This document shows positions 34,717 through 44,163 of a DNA stretch of 61,537 nt, piece after piece. This stretch comes from Curtobacterium sp. ISL-83 (GTDB lineage: Bacteria > Actinomycetota > Actinomycetes > Actinomycetales > Microbacteriaceae). A program made the position numbers and the translations under genes. Positions within the stretch are counted from its first letter, which is position 1; every line of letters starts with the position of its first letter. The DNA lies in NCBI RefSeq assembly GCF_018613895.1, contig NZ_JAGGPH010000005.1:1-61537 (forward strand), read 5' to 3'. The notes under the pieces were generated by a model. The model was not told where the DNA came from and ran no database searches. It saw only the letters and a list, made by a program, of their open reading frames with translations.

Positions 34717-36264
34717 TCAGCGCCCCAGGAACTTCGACAGCGACTGCATCTCTTCCTCGGTGGGCGCCTTCGGGTTCTTGGACCCGCCGAAGCCGAAACC
34801 CGACCCGGCCGGCGCCTGCTGCGGAGCAGCGGCCTCGCCCGCGGCGAGCGCGGCACGCTTCGCGGGGTTCCCGACCTTCGACTTCTTCTTGGCCTGCGGC
34901 TGCTTCTTGCCACCGTGCATCCCCGGGATCGGCCCCATGCCCGGCATCTGCGGCACGCCGCCGCGGGCGACGGTCTTCATCATCTTCGCGGCCTGCTCGA
35001 ACCGGTTCACGAGGGCGTTGACCTCGGTCACGGTCGTGCCGGAACCATTCGCGATGCGGAGACGGCGCGACCCGTTCAGGAGCTTCGGCAGCTCGCGCTC
35101 CTGCTTCGTCATCGACTGGATGATCGCCTCGGTCCGGACGATCTCGCCCTCGTCGAAGTTGTCGAGGGCCTCGCGCATGCCCTTCGCGCCGGGCAGCATG
35201 CCGAGCATGCCCTTGATCGAGCCGGCCTTCCTGAGCTGCTGCATCTGCTGCAGGAAGTCGTTCAGGGTGAAGTTGTCGGTCGCGATCTTCTCGGCGACCG
35301 CGCGGGCTTCGTCCTCGTCGAACGCGGACTGCGCCTGCTCGATGAGCGACAGGATGTCGCCGAGGTCGAGGATGCGGCTCGCCATGCGGTCCGGGTGGAA
35401 GGGCTCGAAGTCGTCGAGGCCCTCACCCGTGGAGGCGAACATGATCGGACGACCGGTGACGCTCGCGACCGAGAGCGCCGCACCACCGCGGGCGTCGCCG
35501 TCGAGCTTCGACAGGACGACACCGGTGAAGTCGACGCCCTCCTGGAAGGCACGCGCTGTGGTGACGGCGTCCTGACCGATCATCGCGTCGATGACGAACA
35601 GGACCTCGTCGGGGTCGACGGCCTTCCGGATGTTCGCCGCCTGCTTCATGAGCTCGGCGTCGACACCGAGTCGGCCGGCGGTGTCCACGATGACGGTGTC
35701 GTACTGCTGGTCGATCGCGGCCTTGATGGCGTTCTTCGCGACCTTGACCGGGTCACCGACGCCGTTGCCGGGCTCCGGGGCGAACACGTGCACGCCGGCC
35801 TGCTCGCCGACGATCTGCAGCTGCTGCACGGCGTTCGGACGCTGGAGGTCCGCCGCGACGAGCATCGGCGTGTGGCCGTCCTTCTTGAGCCACTTGCCGA
35901 GCTTGCCCGCGAGGGTCGTCTTGCCGGCACCCTGCAGACCCGCGAGCATGATGACCGTCGGCGGCTTCTTCGCGAACTCCAGGCGTCGCTGCTGGCCGCC
36001 GAGGATGCCCACGAGTTCCTCGTTGACGATCTGCACGACCTGCTGGGCCGGGTTGAGCGCCTTGTTCACCTCGTCGGAGAGTGCGCGCTCGCGCACGGCC
36101 GCGGTGAACGCCTTGACGACCTCGAGCGCGACGTCGGCGTCGAGGAGCGCCCGCCGGATCTCGCGGACGGTGCCGTCGACGTCGGACGGAGTCAGCCGAC
36201 CCTTGCTCCGCAGATTGCGGAAGGTCTCGGTCAGCCGATCGGAGAGTGAACCGAATTGCGCCAT
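34717..36264 (-). CDS. ffh: Signal recognition particle protein Ffh
   Basis: This 515-residue SRP54 has an N domain, a G domain with GLQGAGKTTLAGKLG (G-loop 109-117), DTAGRLGVD and SKLDGDARGG, and a Met-rich M domain (after about 300). The M domain ends in a Gly/Lys-rich tail that finishes MQSLSKFLGR. With 4.5S RNA it delivers nascent membrane proteins to FtsY, which is encoded 2 kb away in the same orientation with lipBA in between. Confidence 0.96.
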   Translation of the reverse strand: MAQFGSLSDRLTETFRNLRSKGRLTPSDVDGTVREIRRALLDADVALEVVKAFTAAVRERALSDEVNKALNPAQQVVQIVNEELVGILGGQQRRLEFAKKPPTVIMLAGLQGAGKTTLAGKLGKWLKKDGHTPMLVAADLQRPNAVQQLQIVGEQAGVHVFAPEPGNGVGDPVKVAKNAIKAAIDQQYDTVIVDTAGRLGVDAELMKQAANIRKAVDPDEVLFVIDAMIGQDAVTTARAFQEGVDFTGVVLSKLDGDARGGAALSVASVTGRPIMFASTGEGLDDFEPFHPDRMASRILDLGDILSLIEQAQSAFDEDEARAVAEKIATDNFTLNDFLQQMQQLRKAGSIKGMLGMLPGAKGMREALDNFDEGEIVRTEAIIQSMTKQERELPKLLNGSRRLRIANGSGTTVTEVNALVNRFEQAAKMMKTVARGGVPQMPGMGPIPGMHGGKKQPQAKKKSKVGNPAKRAALAAGEAAAPQQAPAGSGFGFGGSKNPKAPTEEEMQSLSKFLGR

Positions 36265-36401
36265 GATCCGTCGATTCTACAAGCCCCATGGTGACCGCTC
36301 CGGTCGGAGCAGCCGGCGAGGGCGTTCGCGGTGTGCCCGCCCGGCGTTTCGCGCGCCACCTCGAGGTCCTGGAGCGCGGGCGTTGCCCGGACCACCTGTT
36401 G

Positions 36402-36431
36402 TTGGACGCAGTCCAGAAAAGGCCGTAGCCT
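36402..36431 (+). promoter_or_regulatory. lipB promoter, probably leaderless
   Basis: TTGGAC (36402-36407) and TAGCCT (36426-36431) are separated by 18 bases. The lipB ATG follows the -10 after 7 bases, so transcription would begin at or near the start codon. No ribosome binding site is present, consistent with a leaderless mRNA. Confidence 0.6.
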
Positions 36432-36438
36432 GGCGCGC

Positions 36439-37110
36439 ATGCCCCAGCTCGAGATCGTGCGACCCGCGGGACCGCTCGACTACGCGGACGGCCTCGCGCT
36501 GCAGCGGGAACGGCACGCCGACGTCGTCGCGGGGCGCTCCCCCGGCGTCCTCGTCCTCTGCGAGCACCCTGGTGTCTACACCGCCGGGCGCCGCACCGAG
36601 CCGTCCGACCTGCCGACGAACGGTGCCCCCGTCGTCGAGGTCAACCGCGGCGGGCGCATCACCTGGCACGGACCGGGGCAACTCGTCGCCTACCCGATCG
36701 TCCGGCTCCCCGCACCGCTCGACGTGGTGGCGTGGGTCCGGGACCTCGAGCAGGTGATCATCGACGTCGCACGCGCCGTCGGCGTGACGGCCGAGCGCGT
36801 CGACGGGCGGAGCGGCGCGTGGGTCACGACCGGTGGCGCCGCAGCCAAGGTCGGGGCGATCGGGCTGCACGTCGCCGAGGGCGTCACGAGCCACGGCATC
36901 GCGATCAACTGCACGAACGACCTCGACGCGTACGGCGCCATCGTGCCCTGTGGCATCGCGGACGCCGGCGTGACGACCCTGACACGGGCCGCCGGTCGAC
37001 CCGTCACCACCGCCGAGATCGCGCCGATCGTGGCCGACCGGGTCCAGCAGGCCGTCGACGGCATGCACTCCGGCAGCCGCATCGCCTCCCGACAGGAGAT
37101 CACCGCATGA
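36439..37110 (+). CDS. lipB: Octanoyl-ACP:protein N-octanoyltransferase
   Basis: This 223-residue enzyme transfers octanoate from ACP to lipoyl domains. [19 protein letters not shown], the Lys in [12 protein letters not shown], and the catalytic Cys in [15 protein letters not shown] are all present. Its TGA overlaps the lipA ATG (ATGA), forming the lipBA operon. Confidence 0.95.
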   Translation: MPQLEIVRPAGPLDYADGLALQRERHADVVAGRSPGVLVLCEHPGVYTAGRRTEPSDLPTNGAPVVEVNRGGRITWHGPGQLVAYPIVRLPAPLDVVAWVRDLEQVIIDVARAVGVTAERVDGRSGAWVTTGGAAAKVGAIGLHVAEGVTSHGIAINCTNDLDAYGAIVPCGIADAGVTTLTRAAGRPVTTAEIAPIVADRVQQAVDGMHSGSRIASRQEITA

Positions 37111-38090
37111 CGCTCGCTCCCGAAGGCCGACGGATGCTCCGCGTCGAGGCCCGGAACGCCGAGACCCCGATCGAGACCAAGCCCGCGTGGATCAAGACCC
37201 GCGCGACCCAGGGACCCGCGTTCCGCGAGCTGTCCGGTCTCGTCCGCGACCAGCAGCTGCACACCGTGTGCCAGGAGGCCGGGTGCCCGAACATCTTCGA
37301 GTGCTGGGAGGACCGCGAGGCCACCTTCCTGATCGGCGGCTCGCAGTGCACCCGACGGTGCGACTTCTGCCAGATCGACACCGGCAAGCCGGAGCCGCTC
37401 GACCGCGACGAACCCAGGCGTGTCGCCGACTCCGTCGCGTCGATGGGGCTCAAGTACGCGACCGTCACCGGCGTCGCTCGGGACGACCTGCCCGACGGTG
37501 GCGCGTGGCTCTACGCCGAGACCATCCGGCAGATCCACGAGCACTCCCCCGGCACCGGCGTGGAGATCCTGGTGCCGGACTTCAACGGCCGCCCGGACCA
37601 GCTCGGGCAGGTGTTCGACGCCCGCCCGGAGGTCTTCGCGCACAACGTCGAGACCGTCCCGCGCATCTTCAAGCGGATCCGCCCCGCCTTCACGTTCGCG
37701 CGGTCGCTCGACGTCATCAGCCAGGGCCGGGACGCGGGCCTCGTGACGAAGTCCAACCTGATCCTCGGCATGGGCGAGGAGATCGCCGAGATCGAGGACG
37801 CCCTGCAGCAGCTGCGCGACGCCGGGACCGACATCATCACCCTCACGCAGTACCTCCGCCCGTCACCCCGGCACCTGCCGGTCGCGCGCTGGGTGCGACC
37901 GGAGGAGTTCGTGGCGCTCCGCGAGACGGCGGAACGGATGGGCTTCGCCGGTGTCCTGGCCGGTCCCCTCGTCCGGTCCTCGTACCGCGCCGGACGGCTC
38001 TGGGCACGGGCGACGGTCGCCCGTGGCGGCACCGTCCCCTCGCACCTCGCACACCTCGTGGACGCCCCGGTCGGCCGTCAGGCCGTCTGA
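37107..38090 (+). CDS. lipA: Lipoyl synthase
   Basis: This 327-residue radical SAM enzyme inserts two sulfurs into octanoyl-lysine. It has the auxiliary cluster [12 protein letters not shown], the radical SAM motif CTRRCDFCQ, and the C-terminal VRSSYRAG whose Ser ligates the second cluster. It is the second gene of lipBA and ends near a perfect 38-base palindrome shared with convergent ftsY. Confidence 0.96.
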   Translation: MTLAPEGRRMLRVEARNAETPIETKPAWIKTRATQGPAFRELSGLVRDQQLHTVCQEAGCPNIFECWEDREATFLIGGSQCTRRCDFCQIDTGKPEPLDRDEPRRVADSVASMGLKYATVTGVARDDLPDGGAWLYAETIRQIHEHSPGTGVEILVPDFNGRPDQLGQVFDARPEVFAHNVETVPRIFKRIRPAFTFARSLDVISQGRDAGLVTKSNLILGMGEEIAEIEDALQQLRDAGTDIITLTQYLRPSPRHLPVARWVRPEEFVALRETAERMGFAGVLAGPLVRSSYRAGRLWARATVARGGTVPSHLAHLVDAPVGRQAV

Positions 38091-38127
38091 GCGGTGCGGC
38101 CGGGCGTCGGGACCCGGCCGCAGACGG

Positions 38128-38165
38128 ACGGGAGGCCCGTCACCAGCTGGTGACGGGCCTCCCGT
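38128..38165. terminator. Loop-less palindromic terminator
   Basis: A perfect 38-base palindrome (19-bp arms, centre CAGCTG) lies between the convergent lipA and ftsY genes, 15 bases from the ftsY stop. It has the GACGGGAGGC-type outer core. Confidence 0.75.
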
Positions 38166-38180
38166 TCGGACACGGCGGCG

Positions 38181-39050
38181 CTAGCCGACGAGGTTCTGCA
38201 CGAAGACGTGCGGCGTGAACCCGGTGAGGTCGTTGATGCCCTCACCCTGTCCGATGAGCTTGATCGGGATCCCGGTCTTCTCCTGCACGCTGAGCACGAA
38301 CCCGGCCTTGGCCGACCCGTCGAGCTTCGTGATCACGAGACCCGTGACGCCCGCGCCCTCGATGAAGGCCTGCGCCTGGGCGAGACCGTTCTGCCCGGTC
38401 GTGGCGTCGAGCACGAGCAGGACCTCGGAGATCTCGGCCTGCTTCTCCACCACGCGCTTGATCTTCGTCAGCTCGTCCATCAGGCCGGCCTTCGTGTGCA
38501 GCCGACCGGCGGTGTCGATGACGACGATCTCGATCCCGTCGCGGATGGCCTTCTCGACCGTCTGGTAGGCGACCGATGCCGGGTCCTGCCCGGGCTGCGA
38601 CGGCCGCACGACGTCGACGCCGGCGCGCTGGGCCCAGGTCGCGACCTGCTCGACCGCAGCCGCACGGAACGTGTCCGCCGCGCCGACCAGGACCGTGCGG
38701 TCGTACGTCTTCAGGAACTTGGCGAACTTGCCGATCGTCGTCGTCTTCCCGACGCCGTTCACGCCCACCACCAGCACGACCGCGGGTCGGGCGCTGAGCT
38801 TGAGGGTCGTGTCGAGCTTCGACAGCCGTTCCTCGAGCACCTCGCGGAGCATGCGCTGCAGGTCGGCGGGGTCGGTCGTGCCGTAGCGGTCGACGCGGGC
38901 GTGCAGGTCCTCGATGATCTCCTCGGACACGTCGGGCCCGAAGTCCGCACCGATCAGCGCGGTCTCGAGGTCGTCCCACGTGGTCTCGTCGATCGTCTTG
39001 CGCTGGAACAGCCCGCGCAGCCGGGAGGACAGTGACCAGGAACTCGCCAT
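38181..39050 (-). CDS. ftsY: SRP receptor FtsY
   Basis: This 289-residue SRP GTPase has an N domain, the G-loop GVNGVGKTTTIGK (about 96-108), DTAGRLHTK and TKLDGSAKAG. It lacks the long acidic A domain of E. coli FtsY and starts with a short amphipathic segment (WSLSSRLRGLFQ), the minimal form that can contact the membrane by itself. It works with Ffh in cotranslational targeting. Confidence 0.95.
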   Translation of the reverse strand: MASSWSLSSRLRGLFQRKTIDETTWDDLETALIGADFGPDVSEEIIEDLHARVDRYGTTDPADLQRMLREVLEERLSKLDTTLKLSARPAVVLVVGVNGVGKTTTIGKFAKFLKTYDRTVLVGAADTFRAAAVEQVATWAQRAGVDVVRPSQPGQDPASVAYQTVEKAIRDGIEIVVIDTAGRLHTKAGLMDELTKIKRVVEKQAEISEVLLVLDATTGQNGLAQAQAFIEGAGVTGLVITKLDGSAKAGFVLSVQEKTGIPIKLIGQGEGINDLTGFTPHVFVQNLVG

Positions 39051-39090
39051 GTTCCCAGCTTAGGGCGCGCCGCCTGCTCCCCCTCCCCGG

Positions 39091-39216
39091 TAGGCTGGTG
39101 GACACGAAGGGGAGTATTCCTCCTCGGTGTCCCCGTCAGTACGGGCCGGAACGATCCGGTCCCGGGGCGCCGGTCGGCAGTCCAGCAGCACGGACCGTTC
39201 GACGGAAGAGACCTTC
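39091..39216 (+). promoter_or_regulatory. Probable yybP-ykoY (Mn2+) riboswitch leader of terC
   Basis: A TAGGCT -10 (39091-39096) is followed by GAAGGGGAGTA (from 39106) and ends with AGAGACCTTC (to 39216). GAAGG can pair with CCTTC to close the outer stem. GGGGAGUA and AGACCUU are the most conserved segments of the yybP-ykoY class, which senses manganese and often controls TerC-family genes. The 79 bases from 39217 to the start codon would be the expression platform. Confidence 0.7.
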
Positions 39217-39295
39217 AGGCCTCGGCGTACCCGCCGTCCTGGTCGACGTTCCACGTCGCCAGCACACGGATGCGCCCCGTTCCTGGAGGAACCCG

Positions 39296-40318
39296 TTGGA
39301 CGTCCACCTCTCCGTCTGGCTCATCACCATCGCAGGCATCCTCGCGCTGCTGGTGTTCGACTTCTACTCGCACGTCCGGACGCCGCACGTGCCGCACATC
39401 CGCGAATCCGCGTTCTGGTCCGTCGTGTACATCGCCCTCGCCGTCGTGTTCGGCATCGGGGTCTGGGTGTTCGGGGGTGGTCAGGCCGGTGGCGAGTACT
39501 TCGCCGGCTGGCTCACCGAGAAGGCGTTGTCGGTCGACAACCTGTTCGTCTTCCTGATCATCATGACGACCTTCGCGGTGCCGAAGGAGTTCCAGCAGAA
39601 GGTCCTGCTCGTCGGGGTCGCGATCGCACTCGTCGCCCGCGGCGTGTTCATCTCCCTCGGCGTGACGATCATCGACAACTTCTCGTGGGTGTTCTACCTG
39701 TTCGGCGCGCTCCTGTTCTGGCTCGCGTGGTCGCAGGCGAAGGGCAGTAGCCACGAGTCGTCCGAGGGTGACTCGCGCCTCATCCGGGTGCTGCGCCGGG
39801 TCATCCCGACGTCGCCCGACTACGACGGCGACCGGATCACCACGAAGATCGACGGCAAGCGGCTCTTCACCCCGCTGTTCCTCGTCATGGTCGCCATCGG
39901 CCTGACCGACGTGCTGTTCGCGCTCGACTCCATCCCCGCGATCTTCGGCCTGACGCAGGACGCCTTCATCGTCTTCACCGCGAACGCGTTCTCGTTGCTC
40001 GGGCTCCGGCAGCTGTACTTCCTGATCGCGGGGCTCCTCGAGAAGCTCATCTACCTCGGCCAGGGGCTCGCCGTGATCCTCGGGTTCATCGGGGTGAAGC
40101 TCGTCTTCCACGCCATGCACGTCAACGAATTGCCGTTCATCAACGGCGGCGAGCACATCGAGTGGGCGCCGGAGATCCCGATCTGGTTCTCCCTCGGGTT
40201 CATCATGCTGACGATCGCGGTCGCCACGGTCGCGTCGCTCGTGGTGTCCGGCCGCCGTGTGCGGCGGGGCCTCACGCCATCTGGGGCGCAGCGGCCGGTC
40301 GCCGCCGACGCGGAGTAG
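39296..40318 (+). CDS. TerC-family membrane protein (probable Mn2+ exporter)
   Basis: This 340-residue integral membrane protein of the TerC/Alx family has about nine spans. Conserved acidic motifs are EKALSVDNLFVFLII (near 75-90) and GLTDVLFALDSIPAIF (near 200). A central hydrophilic loop contains SSHESSEGD. Family members in E. coli (Alx) and Bacillus export manganese. The TTG start at 39296 is preceded by an excellent GGAGGAA at 7 bases. The frame is open further upstream but that lies in the riboswitch. Confidence 0.88.
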   Translation: MDVHLSVWLITIAGILALLVFDFYSHVRTPHVPHIRESAFWSVVYIALAVVFGIGVWVFGGGQAGGEYFAGWLTEKALSVDNLFVFLIIMTTFAVPKEFQQKVLLVGVAIALVARGVFISLGVTIIDNFSWVFYLFGALLFWLAWSQAKGSSHESSEGDSRLIRVLRRVIPTSPDYDGDRITTKIDGKRLFTPLFLVMVAIGLTDVLFALDSIPAIFGLTQDAFIVFTANAFSLLGLRQLYFLIAGLLEKLIYLGQGLAVILGFIGVKLVFHAMHVNELPFINGGEHIEWAPEIPIWFSLGFIMLTIAVATVASLVVSGRRVRRGLTPSGAQRPVAADAE

Positions 40319-40354
40319 TCCTCGCAGCACCAGCCGACGCTGCGGGCGCGCGCG

Positions 40355-43300
40355 CTACGCGACCGCGTCGGCGGGCTCGCGCCGCTGCACGCGCTGCCCG
40401 ACCACCGCCGACACGCCGTCCTGGCGCATCGACACCCCGTACAGGGCGTCGGCGATCTCCATCGTGCGCTTCTGGTGCGTGATCACGATGAGCTGCGACG
40501 ACGCCCGGAGCCGCTCGAACACGGTCAGCAGGCGGCCGAGGTTGGCGTCGTCGAGCGCCGCCTCGACCTCGTCCATGATGTAGAACGGCGAGGGCCGCGC
40601 CGTGAAGATCGCCACCAGGAGCGCCACCGCCGCCAGGGACCGCTCGCCGCCCGAGAGCAACGTCAGGCGGTCGATCTTCTTGCCGGCCGGGCGCACCTGC
40701 ACCTCGATCCCGGTGCCGAGCAGGTCGTCCGGGTTCGTCAACGCGATCGACCCGGAGCCGCCCGGGAACAGGATCGGGAAGATGACGTCGAAGGCCTCGC
40801 GGGTGTCCTCGAACGCGGACTCGAAGATCGTCTGCATCTTCTGGTCGAGCTCGTCGATGATCGTCATGAGGTCGGTCCGCGTCTTCTGCAGGTCCTCGAG
40901 CTGCTCGGCCAGGAACGCGTGCCGCTGCTCCAGCGCCTGGAACTCCTCGAGCGCGAGCGGGTTCACCTTGCCGAGCTGACCGAGGTCCCGCTCGGCGGCC
41001 TTGAGTCGGCGCTCCTGCTCCTCGCGGACGTACGGCACCGTCTCGACGTCGGCGGGGTCGATCTCGTCGGAGGTGTCGAACTCGGGCAGCGCCGGTCCCC
41101 CGGGCAGCGTGGACTCCGCGTCGAGGATCGGGGTGACGTCGAGGTCGTCGGAGGCGTCGTCCCCGTCGACCGCTTCGCGGTCGAAGACCTCGTCCCCCTG
41201 GTCGGACGCCGCCGCCCGGGCCGCCTCGCGGTGCCTCCGCGCGAGCACCCTCGGGTCGACGAGCACGTCGACGGGCACCGGGACGTGCGGCCCGTACTCC
41301 GCGACCAAGACGGCCTCGCCGAGCCCGAGTTCGCTCTGCGCCCGGTCCAGCACCCCGGACACGTGCAACTTCTTCTCGTAGATCTCCATCTCGAGTGAGT
41401 GCACGCCATCGGTGAGTCGCTGCAACCGGTCGCGGAGCTCGTGCTCCTCGTTCCGGATCGTCTGCAGCTCGGTGTTGCGCTCGGCGCGCTCGGACTCCTC
41501 GGTCGCGAGCCCGACCCGCGCTTCGGCGAGCGACCGGTCCACGGCGCTGAGGAGTCCCGGCAGATCCGCGAGCACCCGCTCCGCGACGTCGATCTGGCTC
41601 CGGCGGACCACCGCGCGACGAGCCGCTTCCTCCGCCGCAGCCCGTTCGGCTTCGAGCTGCCGCTCCAGCTGGTGGGCGCGGTGCCGCTCCGATCGCACGC
41701 GTTCGCGGACGGTCTCGACCTGGATGCGCTGCTCGATCTCGGCCGCCCGTGCCGCCTCGAGCGCGTCCTGCAGCCCCGGGCGTCCGGACGCGTCGACCAC
41801 CGGTCGCGGTCGCTCGGTGAAGGCCTGGTGCTCCCGCTCGGCCTCGACGACGCTGGCCTCGGCGCTCTCGACGGCACCGTCGGTCTCGGCGAGCGCGGCA
41901 CGGAGCCGGTCCACCTCCGCCACGGCGTTCTCGGCCTTCGCGCGCGTCGACGCGCTGGTCCGGTCGTACTCGGCGACCGCCGAGGCGTGGGCGCGGGATG
42001 CACGGTCCGCGTCGTCGACCGCGCGACGTGCGTCCTCGACGGCCTGGCGGGCAGCCTGGAGGCGCGTGGCCCGGTCCTCGGCGTCGGTCGCCACCGCTGC
42101 ACGGCGCGCTGCTGCGGCATCGCGCTCCGCGACGAGCTCGATGCGGGAGGTGACGCGGGCGCCGCCGCCCGTCACCCGCACGGCGCGGACGAGGTCCCCG
42201 GAGCGCGTCACGACCGTCGCGTGCGGGGCGGAGGCGAGCACCGCCTCCAGGTCGGGGTCGGCGTCGGCGTCGGGGTCGACGACCAGCGTGTCCCGCAGGA
42301 TCGCCGCGAGCGCCGGTGGCCCCTGGACCAGGTCGAGGGCGCGGCGGACGCCGGCGGGCAGCCGTCCGGACCATGACGGGTCGGCACCCGGGGCGGTCGG
42401 GTCGGCGGCGGGATCCGCGTCGTCGGTACGCGCCGCGTCGGCGACGACGACGTCGATGCGGCCGAGGTCCTCGGCACGGGCGTGCTCGACGGCGGCCAGT
42501 GCTGCACCGCGGTCCGCCGCGAGTACGGCATCGGCGAGTCCGTCGAGCGCTGCGGCGACGGCAGCCTCGTAGCCGGGAGCCACGGCGAGGGAGTCCGCGA
42601 GGCGCCCCACGATGCCCGCGCGACCGGCGTCGATCAGTGCCTGCGAGCCGTCGCGGACGTCGATCGACATGGCGAGGGCCGACACCCGGGCGTCCAGGGC
42701 GTCGCGCTCCCGCTCGAGCTCGTGGAGCCGGTCGCGGTGCTCGTCACGCTCGGCCTGCGCTCGTTCGAGCGTCTCCCGCGCGGACACGAGCGCCGTGGTG
42801 AGGGCCGGTTCGTCGACCCCGTCGGACGGGTCGGCGCCGAGCTCGGCGAGCGCGGCGGCGGCGCGTTCGGCGCGCTCGACGGCCTCTGCCAGGGACCGGG
42901 CGCGGCGCTCGCGGTCGGCCGCGACGGAGGTCCGCTTCGCGCGCGCCACCTCGACGGCGTTCGCCAGGCGCTGGGACTCCAGGTCGTGCTGCGACACGAG
43001 GGCGGCCTGGGCGGCGATGCGCTCGTCGAGGGCGTCGAGCGTGGCCCGGGCCTCCTGCACGCGCTGTGCGGTCGCGGCCATGCCGGCGGTCATCGCGGTC
43101 GCGCGGGCCTCGAGCCGGTCGGCTTCGTCGCGGACGCCCTGCACCCGCTCCGGGGTGATCGTGGGGCCCTGCTGCGGCGCATCGGCCTGCTGGGCGAGGA
43201 ACATCAGGCGTTGGTTCGCCAGGCTCGACAGCCCGCGGAGCCGCTCCTGCACGCTCTCCAACCGGTGCACGACGGTCCGGGCGCGGTCCACGTCGTCACC

Positions 43301-44131
43301 GACCATGCTCTGCTCGACCTGCTGCTGTCGCACGCGCGTCTGCTCGAGCCGCTCCTGCAGCACGATCCGCTCCGACTTCCGGCCGGCCTCCACCTCGAGG
43401 TGCTCGTGCAGCTCGCGGCGCAGTCGGACCACGTCGTCCGCGAGGATCCGGGCCTTGGCATCGCGGAACACCGCCGCGACCGACTGGGCCTTGCGGGCCA
43501 CCTCCGCCTGGCGCCCGAGGGGCTTCAGCTGCCGCCGGATCTCGCCCGCGAGGTCGGAGAGTCGGGTGAGGTTGGTCTGCATCGCGTCGAGCTTCCGGAG
43601 GGTCTTCTCCTTGCGGCGACGGTGCTTCAGGATGCCGGCGGCTTCCTCGATGAAGCCGCGGCGGTCCTCCGGGGTGGCGTGCAGGACCTTGTCGAGCTGA
43701 CCCTGCCCGACGATGACGTGCATCTCGCGCCCGAGACCGGTGTCGCTCAGGAGCTCCTGGACGTCGAGGAGTCGGCAGTTCTCACCGTTGATCGCGTACT
43801 CGCTGCCGCCGTTCCGGAACAGCGTCCGCGCGATCGTGACCTCGGAGTACTCGATCGGCAGCAGACCGTCGGAGTTGTCGATCGTCAGGAGCACCTGTGC
43901 GCGACCGAGCGGCCCGCGCGTCGACGTGCCGGCGAAGATGACGTCCTCCATCTTGCCGCCACGGAGCGTCTTCGCCCCCTGTTCCCCCATCACCCAGGCG
44001 AGGGCGTCGACCACGTTCGACTTGCCGGAGCCGTTCGGCCCGACGATGCACGTCACGCCCGGTTCGAACGCGAAGGTCGTCGGCTGCGCGAAGGACTTGA
44101 ACCCCTTGATGGTCAGGCTCTTCAAGTACAT
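40355..44131 (-). CDS. smc: Chromosome segregation protein SMC
   Basis: This 1,258-residue SMC ATPase has the N-terminal Walker A GPNGSGKSN (31-39), long coiled-coil arms, and a hinge region around 500-680. The C-terminal signature is LLSGGERSL (1158-1166), with Walker B FYIMDEVEAAL (about 1184-1194). With ScpAB it compacts and separates chromosomes. It is convergent with terC with only 36 bases between. Upstream lies mutM (33 bases), so the run yceD-rpmF-rnc-mutM-smc reads as one direction. Confidence 0.96.
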   Translation of the reverse strand: MYLKSLTIKGFKSFAQPTTFAFEPGVTCIVGPNGSGKSNVVDALAWVMGEQGAKTLRGGKMEDVIFAGTSTRGPLGRAQVLLTIDNSDGLLPIEYSEVTIARTLFRNGGSEYAINGENCRLLDVQELLSDTGLGREMHVIVGQGQLDKVLHATPEDRRGFIEEAAGILKHRRRKEKTLRKLDAMQTNLTRLSDLAGEIRRQLKPLGRQAEVARKAQSVAAVFRDAKARILADDVVRLRRELHEHLEVEAGRKSERIVLQERLEQTRVRQQQVEQSMVGDDVDRARTVVHRLESVQERLRGLSSLANQRLMFLAQQADAPQQGPTITPERVQGVRDEADRLEARATAMTAGMAATAQRVQEARATLDALDERIAAQAALVSQHDLESQRLANAVEVARAKRTSVAADRERRARSLAEAVERAERAAAALAELGADPSDGVDEPALTTALVSARETLERAQAERDEHRDRLHELERERDALDARVSALAMSIDVRDGSQALIDAGRAGIVGRLADSLAVAPGYEAAVAAALDGLADAVLAADRGAALAAVEHARAEDLGRIDVVVADAARTDDADPAADPTAPGADPSWSGRLPAGVRRALDLVQGPPALAAILRDTLVVDPDADADPDLEAVLASAPHATVVTRSGDLVRAVRVTGGGARVTSRIELVAERDAAAARRAAVATDAEDRATRLQAARQAVEDARRAVDDADRASRAHASAVAEYDRTSASTRAKAENAVAEVDRLRAALAETDGAVESAEASVVEAEREHQAFTERPRPVVDASGRPGLQDALEAARAAEIEQRIQVETVRERVRSERHRAHQLERQLEAERAAAEEAARRAVVRRSQIDVAERVLADLPGLLSAVDRSLAEARVGLATEESERAERNTELQTIRNEEHELRDRLQRLTDGVHSLEMEIYEKKLHVSGVLDRAQSELGLGEAVLVAEYGPHVPVPVDVLVDPRVLARRHREAARAAASDQGDEVFDREAVDGDDASDDLDVTPILDAESTLPGGPALPEFDTSDEIDPADVETVPYVREEQERRLKAAERDLGQLGKVNPLALEEFQALEQRHAFLAEQLEDLQKTRTDLMTIIDELDQKMQTIFESAFEDTREAFDVIFPILFPGGSGSIALTNPDDLLGTGIEVQVRPAGKKIDRLTLLSGGERSLAAVALLVAIFTARPSPFYIMDEVEAALDDANLGRLLTVFERLRASSQLIVITHQKRTMEIADALYGVSMRQDGVSAVVGQRVQRREPADAVA

Positions 44132-44163
44132 GCGGTCTCCGGAGGCTGTGGTTGCGCGTCAGG

